Positions 44,840 through 56,883 of a DNA stretch of 64,000 nucleotides are shown piece by piece. Under the pieces are notes generated by a model, which was not told the origin of the DNA, made no database searches, and saw only the letters and a program-made list of their open reading frames with translations. The translations under genes and the position numbers were made by a program. Origin of the DNA: Rhipidocladum racemiflorum (Eukaryota > Streptophyta > Magnoliopsida > Poales > Poaceae). The stretch covers positions 58,905,915 through 58,969,914 of the forward strand of contig CM070575.1 in NCBI GenBank assembly GCA_036346355.1, read 5' to 3'. Positions within the stretch are counted from its first letter, which is position 1; every line of letters begins with the position of its first letter.

Positions 44840-46069
44840 TTTGAGTTCATTATGTGCTTTGTTTTTAATATGCTTGTGTTAACTAGAGTTAAACTTCATT
44901 GCTTCATATTGACTTGGTGCATACATGTCTTAGTTGTGTATCTTCTAATGCACCTCTCTTAGTGAAGTTTAATCTAGAATTGGATCACATTATTTACTCT
45001 CATTCCAAATATTGTTTGCACATGTGTAATTCGTGTATATTCTATCATGTGCTTCATTTAAGCAAAGTCTATGGTCCTTGCCATGATTTAATTGATTCTT
45101 CATATTGTCAACTATCTCTCTAGTGCAGTTAGATCAATCGTATATTCATCATGATGCACTTAGCAGAGAATATTTCTATTATCAAGTGTTTCCATTCATA
45201 TTGTGCTTCTTGATATGAAACACTTGTTATTATCAATTTATTCAATATATCTTTTAAGCTTGTGGGACTAATATGTTTGCTGAGTGCTTTGATAAGAATT
45301 AGGTCCCAAAGTTGTGTGTATGATGACCAAGAGGTTTGAAGGATGACAAGCGAGTCGAAGTCAATAAGACGGCGGTGTCACCAAAAATTGAGGACTAAGT
45401 CAAGAACGACTTGGTGTGAGGATCGTCTTGGTGATGATCGAGGTCAAGGTCGGAGAGGACGAGAGTCTCATGAGGTGAATCGCGTCGAGGTTGACAAGAC
45501 GAAGGGCGTCATCAATCTTTGTGAAAGCGTCATCATGCACCGTGCATCCAAGAAGTCTGCATGCAAGCTGAATGTAAGACTTAGATTTTTGTGTTTAAAC
45601 TTGAGTCCAAGGATTGCCGTACTATTAAGAAGGATGCAATCGTTGAAATTACTTAGACATGTCTCAAGTGCTCAAAAGTGGTCTATCATTGTCTAAGGTT
45701 AAGAAAACCAAGTCACACTTTGTTCACCTAGGTGTAGGTGGGTTGGTGTGAGGGATAGAAGTGGTGTTGGTGGTGCCGAAAAGTGAGGGTTGTAGGTCTC
45801 TCTTGGATTCCTTGTGATATATGATTTTATCCTTTGGGATTTGGGTAGTGAGACCTTGTTAGTTGTGTAGCCCTTGTTCTTAGCTTTCGGAAAAGTCCAA
45901 GTTCGTTGAAATCGGAGTCCGGAGTCAAAAGTTATGCCCATTTTCGTGGGGCTGCTGAGTGTAGTCCGGAGTCTCCGGACTTAATGTCCGGAGTATCCGG
46001 GTTGTCAGGAGTATCCGGACAATTTATCTGGAGTCTCCGGGTCAGGGTTCTTGGTTGCCTTGGTTGCCT
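44434..46069 (+). mobile_element. Copia-like LTR, truncated on the right
   Basis: It starts TGAAAGTGCATCTAGGCACT, an opening common to a family of grass LTR elements, and continues with AT-rich sequence containing a (TA)n tract (44791-44836). Then comes a stretch with GTCGAGGTTGACAAGACG phrases and a cluster of CCGGAGTCTCCGG-like boxes at 45920-46050. The right end is cut by the LTR at 46070, so neither target copy nor length can be settled. The 112-codon frame at 45343-45696 looks like LTR read-through, not a gene. Confidence 0.6.
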
Positions 46070-47909
46070 TGCCGTTCTCATGGTACCTAAAACAATAAGA
46101 AAAAAACACAAGCGTGAGTTCGAAACTCAGCAAGCATATTGCAATGGACAACAAGAACAACAATATGGCAATAGCATCTCCCTTCATGTAAATCATCTTA
46201 TTCATAAACACTTAACATTGTCATCATCAATATGTATGAGATGTAATGCAATGCTCATGTCTCCTTGGAAACTCATACCGGTATGGTTGAGTACACACCC
46301 GTCGGTGTGCACCCTTTTCCCCCCTTCCATCCCGAAGATGGAGGGTGCCTACTCATCGCTTCCATTCACCACGTGGATGGAATCACGATGTAGGTCTTAC
46401 TCAATGGCGTTTCGGACTAGTCATAACTTTCTCACCGACCTTGCCGGACTAGTTATGACTTTCTCACCGCCCTCGCCCTATCTCATGTCATGCATGCAAC
46501 TATGCCAATTATCATATTTCACATGTACATAAACATATGGCATCTCATCATGACAAATATTAACACATGGCATCGAATCATGATAATCATACTCAATGTA
46601 TCATTGGAAAACAGCAAGCATGGCAAGTGATCATAGCAAGTATTCAATCTTTCATCTAATCTCCACAAGCAACCTACAATTCCGCTATTCATTACAACAC
46701 ACTTGCCTCAACCGTGGGCGACGGGATTGTGGGAAGTAGAGGGCACCCCCGGGGTCACACCACCTGCACAACGGCATCACATACTCTCAATAATGCCCAC
46801 AAAACAGTACACAAATCCCCATCTCACCCGACATTGCCCGCTACTCGCAAAACCTAAAACAGAGGTTCTGTCCCGGCGGGACAGCAGCCTTGCAAAGGCC
46901 ATAACTTGAGTTCTGGCACTCCAAATCGATTAAACAAGTACACCATCGCGAAGCTTAGGAAATTTCATACCTTTTTCTAGTTATACGGAAAGACTGATTC
47001 GGACTCTAAAATTGTTTAATCTACATATTACTACGATCTGTTCTAATTGCGTCACAGATTTTAACACGCTCGGTAAAACGGCCATAACTTTCAAACGGTT
47101 GATCGGATTTTAACGTTCTTTATGTCCACGGAAATATAATTAAATTATCTACAACTTATTTTAAGTCCGTACGGACAGATTCGGAATCTAAATCGACAAA
47201 AACTCGAACCCTAGCCCGACTGCTCAATCTGCCCGAAAACAGAAACGTGGCAACGTCTAGATCTAACCCAAAGAACTCCAACCCAGCACCACCAATTGAT
47301 CTAAAAACTTCATAAACACCCTAAGAACAGTACCTAGATCAAACCCAAGGATCCCCATGATCATACCTTTGCCCAACGAACGAATCTCCAATAGATCTCC
47401 TCGCGGATCGCTCCTCGCTCCACGCTCCTCGCTCCTCGCTCCTCGCTCCTCGCTCCAACGGATGGATCCACAAGGTGCAGAGGTGTGGAGACCACCCTAG
47501 GGCAGGAAGGGGGTGGAGGATAGGTGGTGGAGAGGTGGGGCAATGGAGGAGAGCAAGGGGGAGGCGCAAGGCTCAAAGGGAAGGGGCGGCTAGGGCTTGG
47601 CAAGTGGGGGGGAGGTGAGGGGGGCGCACCAAGGCCTCAAGGGGCGCAAAGGCAGCAGGGTGGACGCCCCAAAGGGGCAGGGAAACCCCTTTTACCAGCC
47701 CCCACACCCAATTCTAGTCCGTTACGGAGACCTAATCCATCCCACCAAAGCCCACCAAGGCCCAAAACTCCCTGAAGGCCCAAAACCCCAGCGGCCCTAA
47801 AAGCTATTAACCTCCATAACCTATAGTTTTAACATTAATTCCACATTTCATACTGTTTTTAAACATATCAAGCACGTAAAATAAAGTTATGACACTCCGT
47901 GGTGTCACA
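46070..47909 (-). mobile_element. 3' LTR of element C
   Basis: On the minus strand it starts near 47909 (GTGACACCACGGAGTGTCAT) right after AAGGGGGGAAGAAT, and ends GGTACCATGAGAACGGCA at 46070. It contains seven units of a CGCTCCT/CGCTCCA repeat (47408-47456). The open frames within (e.g. 46703-46909, 47339-47603) recur in the other LTR and are not genes. Confidence 0.88.
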
Positions 47910-47996
47910 TTCTTCCCCCCTTCAAAAGGATTAGACCTCGAATCTAAACGCACCAACACGCAACCCAAAGAAACCGAAGATAGCTAGGTTTTCACA

Positions 47997-49291
47997 TCAC
48001 ATACCTGAGGTGAAAAGCTCGGGATATTTCTCGCGCATACGAGACTCCAGCTCCCAAGTTGCCTCTCTCTCGATGCGATGTGACCACAACACTTTAACGA
48101 ACTTGAGCGTCAGGTTCTTCATCACTCGCTCAGAAGTCCCGAGAATTTCCACGGGGCGGGACTCGAAGGTGAGGTCCTGCTCAAGTACTAATGGTTCCAA
48201 CGGAACCACCAACTCCGGATCATGCAAGTATTTCCTCAACATCGAGACATGGAACACATTATGCACACCTTGCATAGCTTAGGTAGCTCAGCACGATAGG
48301 CCAACCTACCAACTCGGGCGATGATAGGAAAAGGCCCAACATACCTTGGGTGAGCTTTCCTTTGGTGCCAAAATGCACCACACCCTTGGTGGGAGATACT
48401 CGCAAGAGTACGCTATCACCCACCTCAAACTCCAAGTCTCGCCACCTCACATCAAGATAGCTCTTCTGCGCTTCTGTGACTGCGAGAAGGTTCTGCCGTA
48501 CCTCCGCCACGCGATCAACGATCTCTTGAACCCAATCCGGTCCAAGAATCGCTCTCGCCCTTGCATCCCAACAAAGTGGCGATCTGCACTTCCGGCCATA
48601 TAGTACCTCATAAGGAGCTGCTCGGATCTTTGGAATGATAGCTGTTATTGTAAGCAAACTCCGCAAGAGGCAAATGATCCTCCCAGCTACCTTTCCAAGC
48701 CATCACACAGGCCCGAGCATGTCTTCCAACGCCTGGATGGTACGCTCAGACTGCCCATCCGTCTGAGGGTGAAAAGCGGTACTAGGTGAAAGCTGCGTAC
48801 CCAAAGCACTCTGTAAACTCTCCCAGAACTTGGAGATGAACTTCGCATCCCGATCAGAAATAATGGTCTTAGGTACACCATGCAGTCTCACAATCTCCCG
48901 CACATAGATGGGAGCCAACTCGCTCGCAGAATTGGTCGTGCGGATAGGAATGAAATCTGCGCAGACTTGCCGAGACGGTCCACCACAACCCAAACAACAT
49001 CCTTCCTCGTGGAGAACGAGGTAGACCAACCACGAAATCCATGGAGATGTCATCCCATGGCCACACAGAATCTCCAATGGTCGCAACAGACGGCGGACGC
49101 TTATGCTCAGCTTTGATCTTCTGACAGATCCCACAAGATGCCACATACTTGGCAATATCCACTCTCATCCTTTTCCACCAGAAATTCTTCTTCAAGTCCC
49201 TGTACATCTTGGTCTCACCAGGATGGACCGTGTACGGGGTGCGATGAGCTTCTTTCAGAATGTCTTCTTTCACTTGAGATTTCTGAGGCAC
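47997..49291 (-). pseudogene. Integrase and chromodomain of element C, frameshifted
   Basis: Minus-strand pieces in order: 49291-48869 with the H2C2 zinc finger (HRTPYTVHPGETKMY ... CGICQ) and MDFVVGLPRSP carrying the first catalytic Asp; 49155-48703 with IISDRDAKFISKFW (second Asp) and HPQTDGQSERT (the Glu); 48666-48259 with YGRKCRSPL and the GPF-type region VGDSVLLRVSP; 48275-47997 with NVFHVSMLRKYL and the chromodomain VKVLWSHRIEREATWE. All catalytic residues are present, unlike element 1, but at least three frame changes separate the pieces. The chromodomain is of the plant chromovirus kind. Confidence 0.88.
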
Positions 49292-49440
49292 GCCTGACGG
49301 CCCTGAAACCTCGTAACTCCCGCATCATCAATGGTAAAGTCTCCGGACTTGCCATCCTCAAAGCGTTCCTACTTTCTTTGGAGCAAACGGTCATCTTCTT
49401 TGTGCCTCCCGCACACGCTCGGGAATCGCTGACTCAAGAA

Positions 49441-50853
49441 TCAATCGAGTTTCAGCTTGCACGGTCCCCGCAAAGCAGTAGGAGACCCCAAACGCTCAAA
49501 ATCAGCAACAAGACAATCAACAATAGGGGGCATTGTCTTGCGACTGAGAGCGTCGGCCACAACATTTGCCTTCCCCGAATGATACTGGATAGTAAGGTCA
49601 TAATCCTTTATCAATTCTAGCCACCTCCTCTGCCTCAAGTTCAAATCTTTCTGAGTAAAGATGTACTTGAGGCTCTTGTGATTAGTGAAAATGTCACAAG
49701 ACTCGCCGTACAGGTAATACCTCCATATCTTCAATGCAAACACCACGGCGGCTAGCTCAAGATCATGCGTGGGATAGTTCTGCTCGTGCTTTTTCGACGC
49801 ATAAGCAATCACCTTGCCCTCTTGCATGAGCACACACCCAAGTCCCAACCGAGAAGCATCAGAATACACCGTGAAGCGCTTCCCCGGCTCGGGAAGGGTA
49901 AGAACAGGAGCAGTCACTAACTTCTCCTTCATAGTGCAGAAACTGTGCTCACACTCTGCAGTCCACTGGAATTTCATCCCCTTCTGAGTCAGCTGAGAAA
50001 GTGGCTTGGCAATGATAGAGAAATCCTGCACGAAACGCCGATAGTAGCCAGCCAACCCAAGGAAACTACGCACCTCTTTGACATTGGAAGGCCTCTTCCA
50101 ATCCAAAACTGCTGAGACTTTGCTAGGATCTACAGATATGCCCTCTGGATTGATGATGTGGCCAAGAAAACCCACTTCGAAATCCGAACTCGCACTTTTT
50201 CAGCTTAGCAAAGAACTGATTTTCCCTCAAGGTGCTCAAAGACAAGCCTCGAGATGTCGCTCATGCTCCTCTTACGATTTAGAGTAAACTGAATGTCATC
50301 GATGAACACTACCACAAACTCATCAAAATACTTGTGTAGCATGCTGTTCATCGCCTCCATAAAGACAATAGGAGCATTAGTTAGTCCAAAAGACATAACT
50401 TTAAATTCATAATGCCCATACCTAGTGGAGAAAGCTATCTTCTCAATGTCCTGCTCCCTCAAACGGATCTGATTGTACCGATCAAGATCAATCTTGGAGA
50501 ACACCTTTGCTCCCTTGATTGGTCAAACAGATCCTCGATGCGAGGCAAAGGATACTTGTTCTTGACTGTCACTTGATTAAGAGCACGATAATCATTGCAC
50601 ATACGCCAACTTCCATCCTTCTTCGAGACGAAGAGGACGGGTGCTCCCCATGGCGAACGCTACGCCGAATGAAGCCCTTGGCCATGAGATCCTCCAACTG
50701 CTTCTTCAACTCGTCTTGAAAAGGATGAGCCAAGCGGTATGGAGAGATAGAAATAGGTCGAGTGCCAGGAACAAGATCAATACGAAACTCCACATTCCTC
50801 ACAGGAGGTAGACCAGGCAACTCGTCAGGGAACACATCAACGAACTCCTTCAC
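49441..50853 (-). pseudogene. Reverse transcriptase and RNase H of element C, frameshifted
   Basis: Pieces: 50853-50569 with DVFPDELPGLPPVRNVEF and AKGFIRRS; 50504-50205 with MFSKIDLDRYNQIRL, FGLTNAP and the VVFIDD catalytic box; 50175-49441 with GFLGHIINPEGISVDPSKV, SFLGLAGYYRRF, and the RNase H segment FTVYSDASRLGLGCVLMQEG through GKANVVADALSRK. The frame changes between pieces are small. Apart from these the protein is well conserved, with family-typical spacing. It would convert the element's RNA into DNA. Confidence 0.9.
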
Positions 50854-51179
50854 TACGTAAATCTCCTCAATGGGAATCGAGGAAGATGGTTTCTCGAGAC
50901 AAAGTCATGAGGAAACCCAACAGCCTCAAACGCCGAGAAAACAAACTAGTCAAAGCAAAGACGAATCGAGGGTATACCACCCTGAAAGGTCAACTCTTCA
51001 CGGACGGGCCTGCAAGGCAACTGTCTTCCGAAACAACAGATCTTAGCACGGCATCGATGCAGCCACCCATGCCCAAAATGACATCAAAAGGAGCCAATCG
51101 ATCACCATGAGATTGGCAAAGAAAACCTCATCATCTATGGCAATGGTGCAACCAGGGCAAACCAAAGAACTAGCAATCA

Positions 51180-52705
51180 ACCCCAGGAGAATCGACTAAC
51201 ACGGACTCGTAAATCCGCTGAACTCCCAACTTAGCTCTACTAGCAAACTCCGACGACACAAAAGAATAGGATGCTCCGAATCAAAGCGAACAAAGGCATC
51301 AACGGAATCCACGAGCGAGTACGAAACCACCTCTGGATGCCGGTGACTCGGCGGTCGGCAGCGTACACTCCTGGTGGCGCCGACGTATGAGCCCCGACTC
51401 GGTGATGCCCCATCAAGGCTGGGGCGGAGGAGGCAATCGAGGAGGAGCAGACGGCCGCGGCACCAAGACGCGCCGGTGGCGCCCACGCAAAGGGCGGCTG
51501 AGAAATAGGAGCAGCCATCATGTGCACCGATCCTCTAGAAGACGCCGTTGGAGTGGGAGGAGAAGGCACCGTCTCCCACTTGATGATGCTACCGGGATTC
51601 ATCCGGCAGACTCGTCCCATGTGGCCGGGCTTGCCACAGTGGTTGCAACTCCGGTCCAACCACACTCAAGCACGGTGCTCACCACCGCACTTGAAACACT
51701 TCATGCCCTGCCGGGCACAGACGAACAACCGCTCGCGAAGAAGACGATCAGGCGGCCCCATTTTAGCCCACGAGGAGGAGCCCTGTCCCCCTTGAACTTC
51801 TTGAAGGTGGGTCGAGAAGACCCACCTCCTCCACCAAAGGTCCTCTTCGGCCCCCGCTGCCGCAGGAACCCTGAACCACCGGGTTTTGCTTATCCGGGAG
51901 AGCTCCAACTCGAGCTCCATGCCCTTCGCCGCTTCCACCACGGAGCGAGAAGTCACGAGGACGATCGCCCCATGACAACTCTGAACTCCTGGTTGAGGCC
52001 CCTACGGAACCTCCTCGCCTTCTCCTCGCTGCCGCGCCACGGCCGGCACGAAGCGCACCACGCTGTTGAACTCCACCTCATACTCTGCCACCAACCTCTT
52101 TCCTGGGAAAGAGTCGCCGAGTATGCTCCATCCTCTCAAGGAAAGACTCGGGTAGAACTTGGCTCGGAGCGAGCCACAAAGTCCTCCTGGTGGATCGACC
52201 AAGATCGTGGGTTCTAGCGGCCAGAACCCTTCCCACCAGATATCGGCTTGGCCTTTCAAATTAAAGGCCACAAAGCGAGCCCTCTGGACCGAGGTCAATT
52301 CTAGAACCTCAAAGCGCCTTTCCATGTACCGCAATCAATCTGCGGATCGATCGGTGTGCCCGCTCGTCAAAAGTGTCAAGACGGAGGGTCATCCACTCTC
52401 GGAGACTCATCCTCGGCTCCGGCAGCGGGGCAACAAGCCAGGGCCCGCAGGGGAGGCACCACAGGGGCTGCCGCACCGCCGGGCGCAGCTCTGAATCTCC
52501 CTCTGCGAGCCTGAACTAAATCATCATTGGCGGCGGGCACCCGCTTCCGATCAGGTTGGAAGCTCCTCTGAGCCGGGTCCACGAGCATTGAGCGAACGCT
52601 ACCCTCAAAGAATGCACTCCTCAACACCACAGGAGCCTCGCCCCTGGCGTCCACGACCTCTACCCCTCGGCATGGTCGCCTGCATGCAGACAACCATCCA
52701 AACAC
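51180..52705 (-). pseudogene. Gag and protease of element C, frameshifted
   Basis: Gag: 52705-52376 (low-complexity N-terminus), 52334-52002 with the retrotransposon Gag core (RYMERRFEVLELTSVQRARF, NLKGQADIWWEG, EYEVEFNSVVRFVP), then 51956-51666. A zinc knuckle CNHCGKPGHMGRVC lies at about 51644-51603. The protease site is at about 51285-51270: the bases give FDSEHPILL where the family has the D-S-G triad, because one G is missing from the run after the Ser codon (near 51276). Gag forms the particle and the protease cuts the polyprotein; neither could be made intact from this sequence. Confidence 0.82.
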
Positions 52706-53422
52706 AAAAACATAAACACAACATCACACAACCAAGAACATAGATCAAACATCATCATAGCATAGTCTTCATCAAATAATTAAGCGCAATGCAATAATGA
52801 ACCAAGACCCCATCCTCTTGTGCAACCAAGTGTGTCAAATTTTAGATTAGTTATACCACTTTTGCAAGTTTTAATGTTGCTATCCTATAACAAAGTTTTA
52901 GTTAGAACCTAAGCCATGTTTCTAAGTTATTCCACATCATATTTTAGTTGCAACTTAAGGTATAACACTAAAATACTTATTCCAAGGACCTACAAAGCTC
53001 GATACCAATCAGAATAACACCAGGCATTTAATATGCCCGAATGCTACCAAACATAAGCTAAACAACATCCAAATATCATATTTAACATAAAATTCCAGCA
53101 AAGGCGCATAGGCTAAAAACCGAGATTTCGGCAGCACCTCCTTTGTTTTATCATGAATTTAAGGAGCAACAACGATATAGCATTATATGGCAATAAGGGA
53201 AACATCTAAAACATCAATAAATAGAGTCTTAACGACAATAAAAGACTAACATTTAGCACTTAAAGTTTCAAGTGTCAAACGAACAATAAAACTCTCATTA
53301 ACCAAGCTAAGCCTTAATTTAATGACCATCACATGCAATTTATTATCAATCTAAAAGAATTGACTTGAGGAAACATTAAGGTGAAGCAACGTGTGGGCGT
53401 GTGTCTATTCCCTTTTCCCGCA
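52706..53422 (-). other. Leader between 5' LTR and gag of element C
   Basis: AT-rich non-coding sequence of about 700 bp. The bases right after the LTR (in minus sense GCGGGAAAAGGGAATAG) do not match the usual initiator-Met tRNA primer site TGGTATCAGAGC. No gene. Confidence 0.55.
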
Positions 53423-55231
53423 TGCCGTTCTCATGGTACCTAAAACAATAAGAAAAAAACACAAGCGTGAGTTCGAAACTCAGCAAGCATATTGCAATGG
53501 ACAACAAGAACAACAATATGGCAATAGCATCTCCCTTCATGTAAATCATCTTATTCATAAACACTTAACATTGTCATCATCAATATGTATGAGATGTAAT
53601 GCAATGCTCATGTCTCCTTGGAAACTCATACCGGTATGGTTGAGTACACACCCGTCGGTGTGCACCCTTTTCCCCCCTTCCATCCCGAAGATGGAGGGTG
53701 CCTACTCATCGCTTCCATTCACCGCGTGGATGGAATCACGATGTAGGTCTTACTCAATGGCGTTCCGGACTAGTCATAACTTTCTCACCGACCTTGCCGG
53801 ACTAGTTATGACTTTCTCACCGCCCTCGCCCTATCTCATGTCATGCATGCAACTATGCCAATTATCATATTTCACATGTACATAAACATATGGCATCTCA
53901 TCATGACAAATATTAACACATGGCATCGAATCATGATAATCATACTCAATGTATCATTGGAAAACAGCAAGCATGGCAAGTGATCATAGCAAGTATTCAA
54001 TCTTTCATCTAATCTCCACAAGCAACCTACAATTCCGCTATTCATTACAACACACTTGCCTCAACCGTGGGCGACGGGATTGTGGGAAGTAGAGGGCACC
54101 CCCGGGGTCACACCACCTGCACAACGGCATCACATACTCTCAATAATGCCCACAAAACAGTACACAAATCCCCATCTCACCCGACATTGCCCGCTACTCG
54201 CAAAACCTAAAACAGAGGTTCTGTCCCGGCGGGACAGCAGCCTTGCAAAGGCCATAACTTGAGTTCTGGGACTCCAAATCGATTAAACGAGTACACCATC
54301 GCGAAGCTTAGGAAATTTACTACCTTTTTCTAGTTATACGGAAAGACTGATTCGGACTCTAAAATTGTTTAATCTACAGATTACTACGATCTGTTCTAAT
54401 TGCGTCACAGATTTTAACACGCTCGGTAAAACGGCCATAACTTTCAAACGGTTGATCGAATTTTAACGTGCTTTATGTCCACGGAAATATAATTAAATTA
54501 TCTACAACTTCTTTTAAGTCCGTACGGACAGATTCGGATTCTAAATCGACAAAAACTCGAACCCTAGCCCGACTGCTCAATCTGCCCGAAAACAGAAACG
54601 TGGCAACGTCTAGATCTAACCCAAAGAACTCCAACCCAGCACCACCAATTGATCTAAAAACTTCATAAACACCCTAAGAACAGTACCTAGATCAAACCCA
54701 AGGATCCCCATGATCATACCTTTGCCCAACGAACGAATCTCCAATAGATCTCCTCGCGGATCGCTCCTCGCTCCACGCTCCTCGCTCCTCGCTCCTCGCT
54801 CCTCGCTCCTCGCTCCAACGGATGGATCCACAAGGTGCAGAGGTGTGGAGACCACCCTAGGGCAGCAAGGGGGTGGAGGAGAGGTGGTGGAGAGGTGGGG
54901 CAATGGAGGAGAGCAAGGGGGAGGCGCAAGGCTCAAAGGGAAGGGGCGGCTAGGGCTTGGCAAGTGGGGGGGAGGTGAGGGGGGCGCACCAAGGCCTCAA
55001 GGGGCGCAAAGGCAGCAGGGTGGACGCCCCAAAGGGGCAGGGAAATCCCTTTTACCAGCCCCCACACCCAATTCTAGTCCGTTACGGAGACCTAATCCAT
55101 CCCACCAAAGTCCACCAAGGCCCAAAACTCCCCCGGGAAGGCCCAAAACCCCGAAAATGGCCCGGAAAAGCTATTAACCTCCATAACCTATAGTTTTAAC
55201 CTTAATTCCACATTCCATAAGTTTTTAACCA
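53423..55231 (-). mobile_element. 5' LTR of element C, missing its outer ~40 bp
   Basis: Co-linear with 46070-47870. It has eight CGCTCCT/CGCTCCA units (54768-54823) against seven in the 3' LTR. Similarity ends at CATATC near 55231, where sequence of another LTR begins. Confidence 0.88.
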
Positions 55232-55767
55232 TATCTAGAAAATATTTTGAGATATTTTGAACTCAAATAAAATATTTACAGAAAAAATTTATATAAACTT
55301 TTCCAAATAACTAATTAATTTCAATAAAAGGGCTTAATACAAATCGATCCCGAATAAAACATTTGAGGCAATAAAAATACCTGAAAAATTCTAGAAAAAT
55401 TCTAGAAAATATTTTGAGATATTTTAAACTCAAATAAAATATTGTCAACAAAACTTTATATAAACTTTTCCAAATAATTAATTAATTTCAATAAAAGGGC
55501 TTAATTCAAATCAAATTCGAATAGATCCAATAAATAGCAAACGAGCTCCGAAAAAATCTCAAAAATTACAGAAGAACTTCTTGAAACACAAGGGATCCAA
55601 ATAAAATAAAATTTATTTTATTTGAGGTTTAGAATAATCAAATTAAATTGTGTTAGCTTTTTAGAAAATTCAAATCAAGTTTTATAAACGCGAGAAAATC
55701 AACGAAAATTTTTGGGAAGCTAAACTGAACCAAAATTTTTTGAAAATCCAAATTTTGGGATGTTACA
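55232..55767 (-). mobile_element. Remnant of a minus-strand Ty3 LTR, first 536 bp
   Basis: On the minus strand it starts TGTAACATCCC at 55767 and matches the first part of the LTR at 39912-43591 at about 95 percent, including the same internal duplication (two AAATATTTTGAGATATTTT blocks about 160 bp apart). To its right there is no polypurine tract, so it is best read as the 5' LTR of the element whose 3' LTR is at 39912-43591. Confidence 0.7.
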
Positions 55768-56883
55768 CAAAGCTTCCAAAGCCAGGTTTCCATAATGCAA
55801 TATTTTAGGAGCATAGCCCAAGCAAACAACCTAGAACCAGGAGGGCACACTCTAGCCAAGCACAAGTATAACCAGGGTCATGAGGAGCTAGCTGTCTGCA
55901 TCCACTCCTCCAGCCCAAACACGCACCCAGCGGTGATCTATTTTCTCTGAATCTAGGTATCCATTCTTTACTATTTTCCTCAATAGAATCATCTTAGCCA
56001 CAATAAGAATAAAAATGACTAGAAACAAAAATGGGTAGCAAGCGATTTAAATGGAGAATGATAAAATCAAGTGGCCTCAGTTTAGATGCATAACAAAAAT
56101 TACGAGGGTTACGTCATGCGTCCCCTCTGATTTGCAAATACTCCCCCGGCGTAATACAAATCAGGGTCATCGCCATGACACCATCCGACTCGTAAATTGG
56201 TTAGCGCACGAATCATCACCGACCAAAGAAAATAGTTCACCCTCAGGACATGGTATTAGATTATTAATTACCATGTAAATAAATCATTGTAAAACCACTG
56301 TCATCATGCTTTATCTAAGCATTCAAAGACCTTTAGCACATCCTAGTATCAATTCATCATTTACTAAGCAGATCCATCCTTGAATAAATACTACAAAACC
56401 TTCCACCAATACTTATAGATCATAATATTCATTTTTCCCATCTTTCAATACAAGTATTCAGATCAGGATCCATCAGTATATAGTGACAATCGATAGGCAA
56501 TTCTTGGTATCAGTCTCATCATTTACCACGTAAATAAAACATTAGGGACCACTGTTATCTTATTCCATTTGAGCATTCAGAGATCATCACGCATAATTTA
56601 GCATCAGTTTATTCATCATCTGCTAGGCCCAATCATTCCATAGTAAATTAGTGTAACCAGTCTCCAGTAAATCATTCTATCAAACACATCTTGGATCAGA
56701 AAATATGATCTCAACACAAATACATTTAGCACAATCCTAAAATCTCAAGCGATTTATGAAATCAATAATCTTGTTCCTCAGTGAGGGATCAGAGATGAGA
56801 AAAGTGGTAGGGAGTACCAATCCCTAGTAAGGAAATTAGAAGAGGGAGGAAGAAAGAGCATCATCAGGAATACCTAACCCTAG
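55768..56883. other. Unassigned non-coding interval
   Basis: AT-rich sequence with no recognisable protein, RNA gene or element end. Repeated phrases such as CATCATTTAC and TTTAGCACA suggest old, decayed repeat sequence. It precedes the LTR-like start at 56884. Confidence 0.4.

Larger units (their letters stand above)
46070..55231 (-). mobile_element. Ty3/gypsy chromovirus with both LTRs, minus strand (element C)
   Basis: Layout on the minus strand: 5' LTR 55231-53423 (its first ~40 bp missing), leader 53422-52706, gag, protease, RT, RNase H, integrase and chromodomain (52705-47997), polypurine tract (near 47912-47925) and 3' LTR 47909-46070. The two LTRs differ at roughly 25 positions in about 1.77 kb by eye, about 1.4 percent, so insertion was recent. 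Despite that, the coding region is split by many one-base frame changes. The left end meets a copia-like LTR; the right end joins a fragment of another LTR, so the right target site has been lost. Confidence 0.9.

Noticed and set aside
46005..46909. Frames of 208, 68 and 68 codons repeated at 53376-54262
   Set aside because: The repetition is explained by the two LTRs of element C, not by a duplicated gene.
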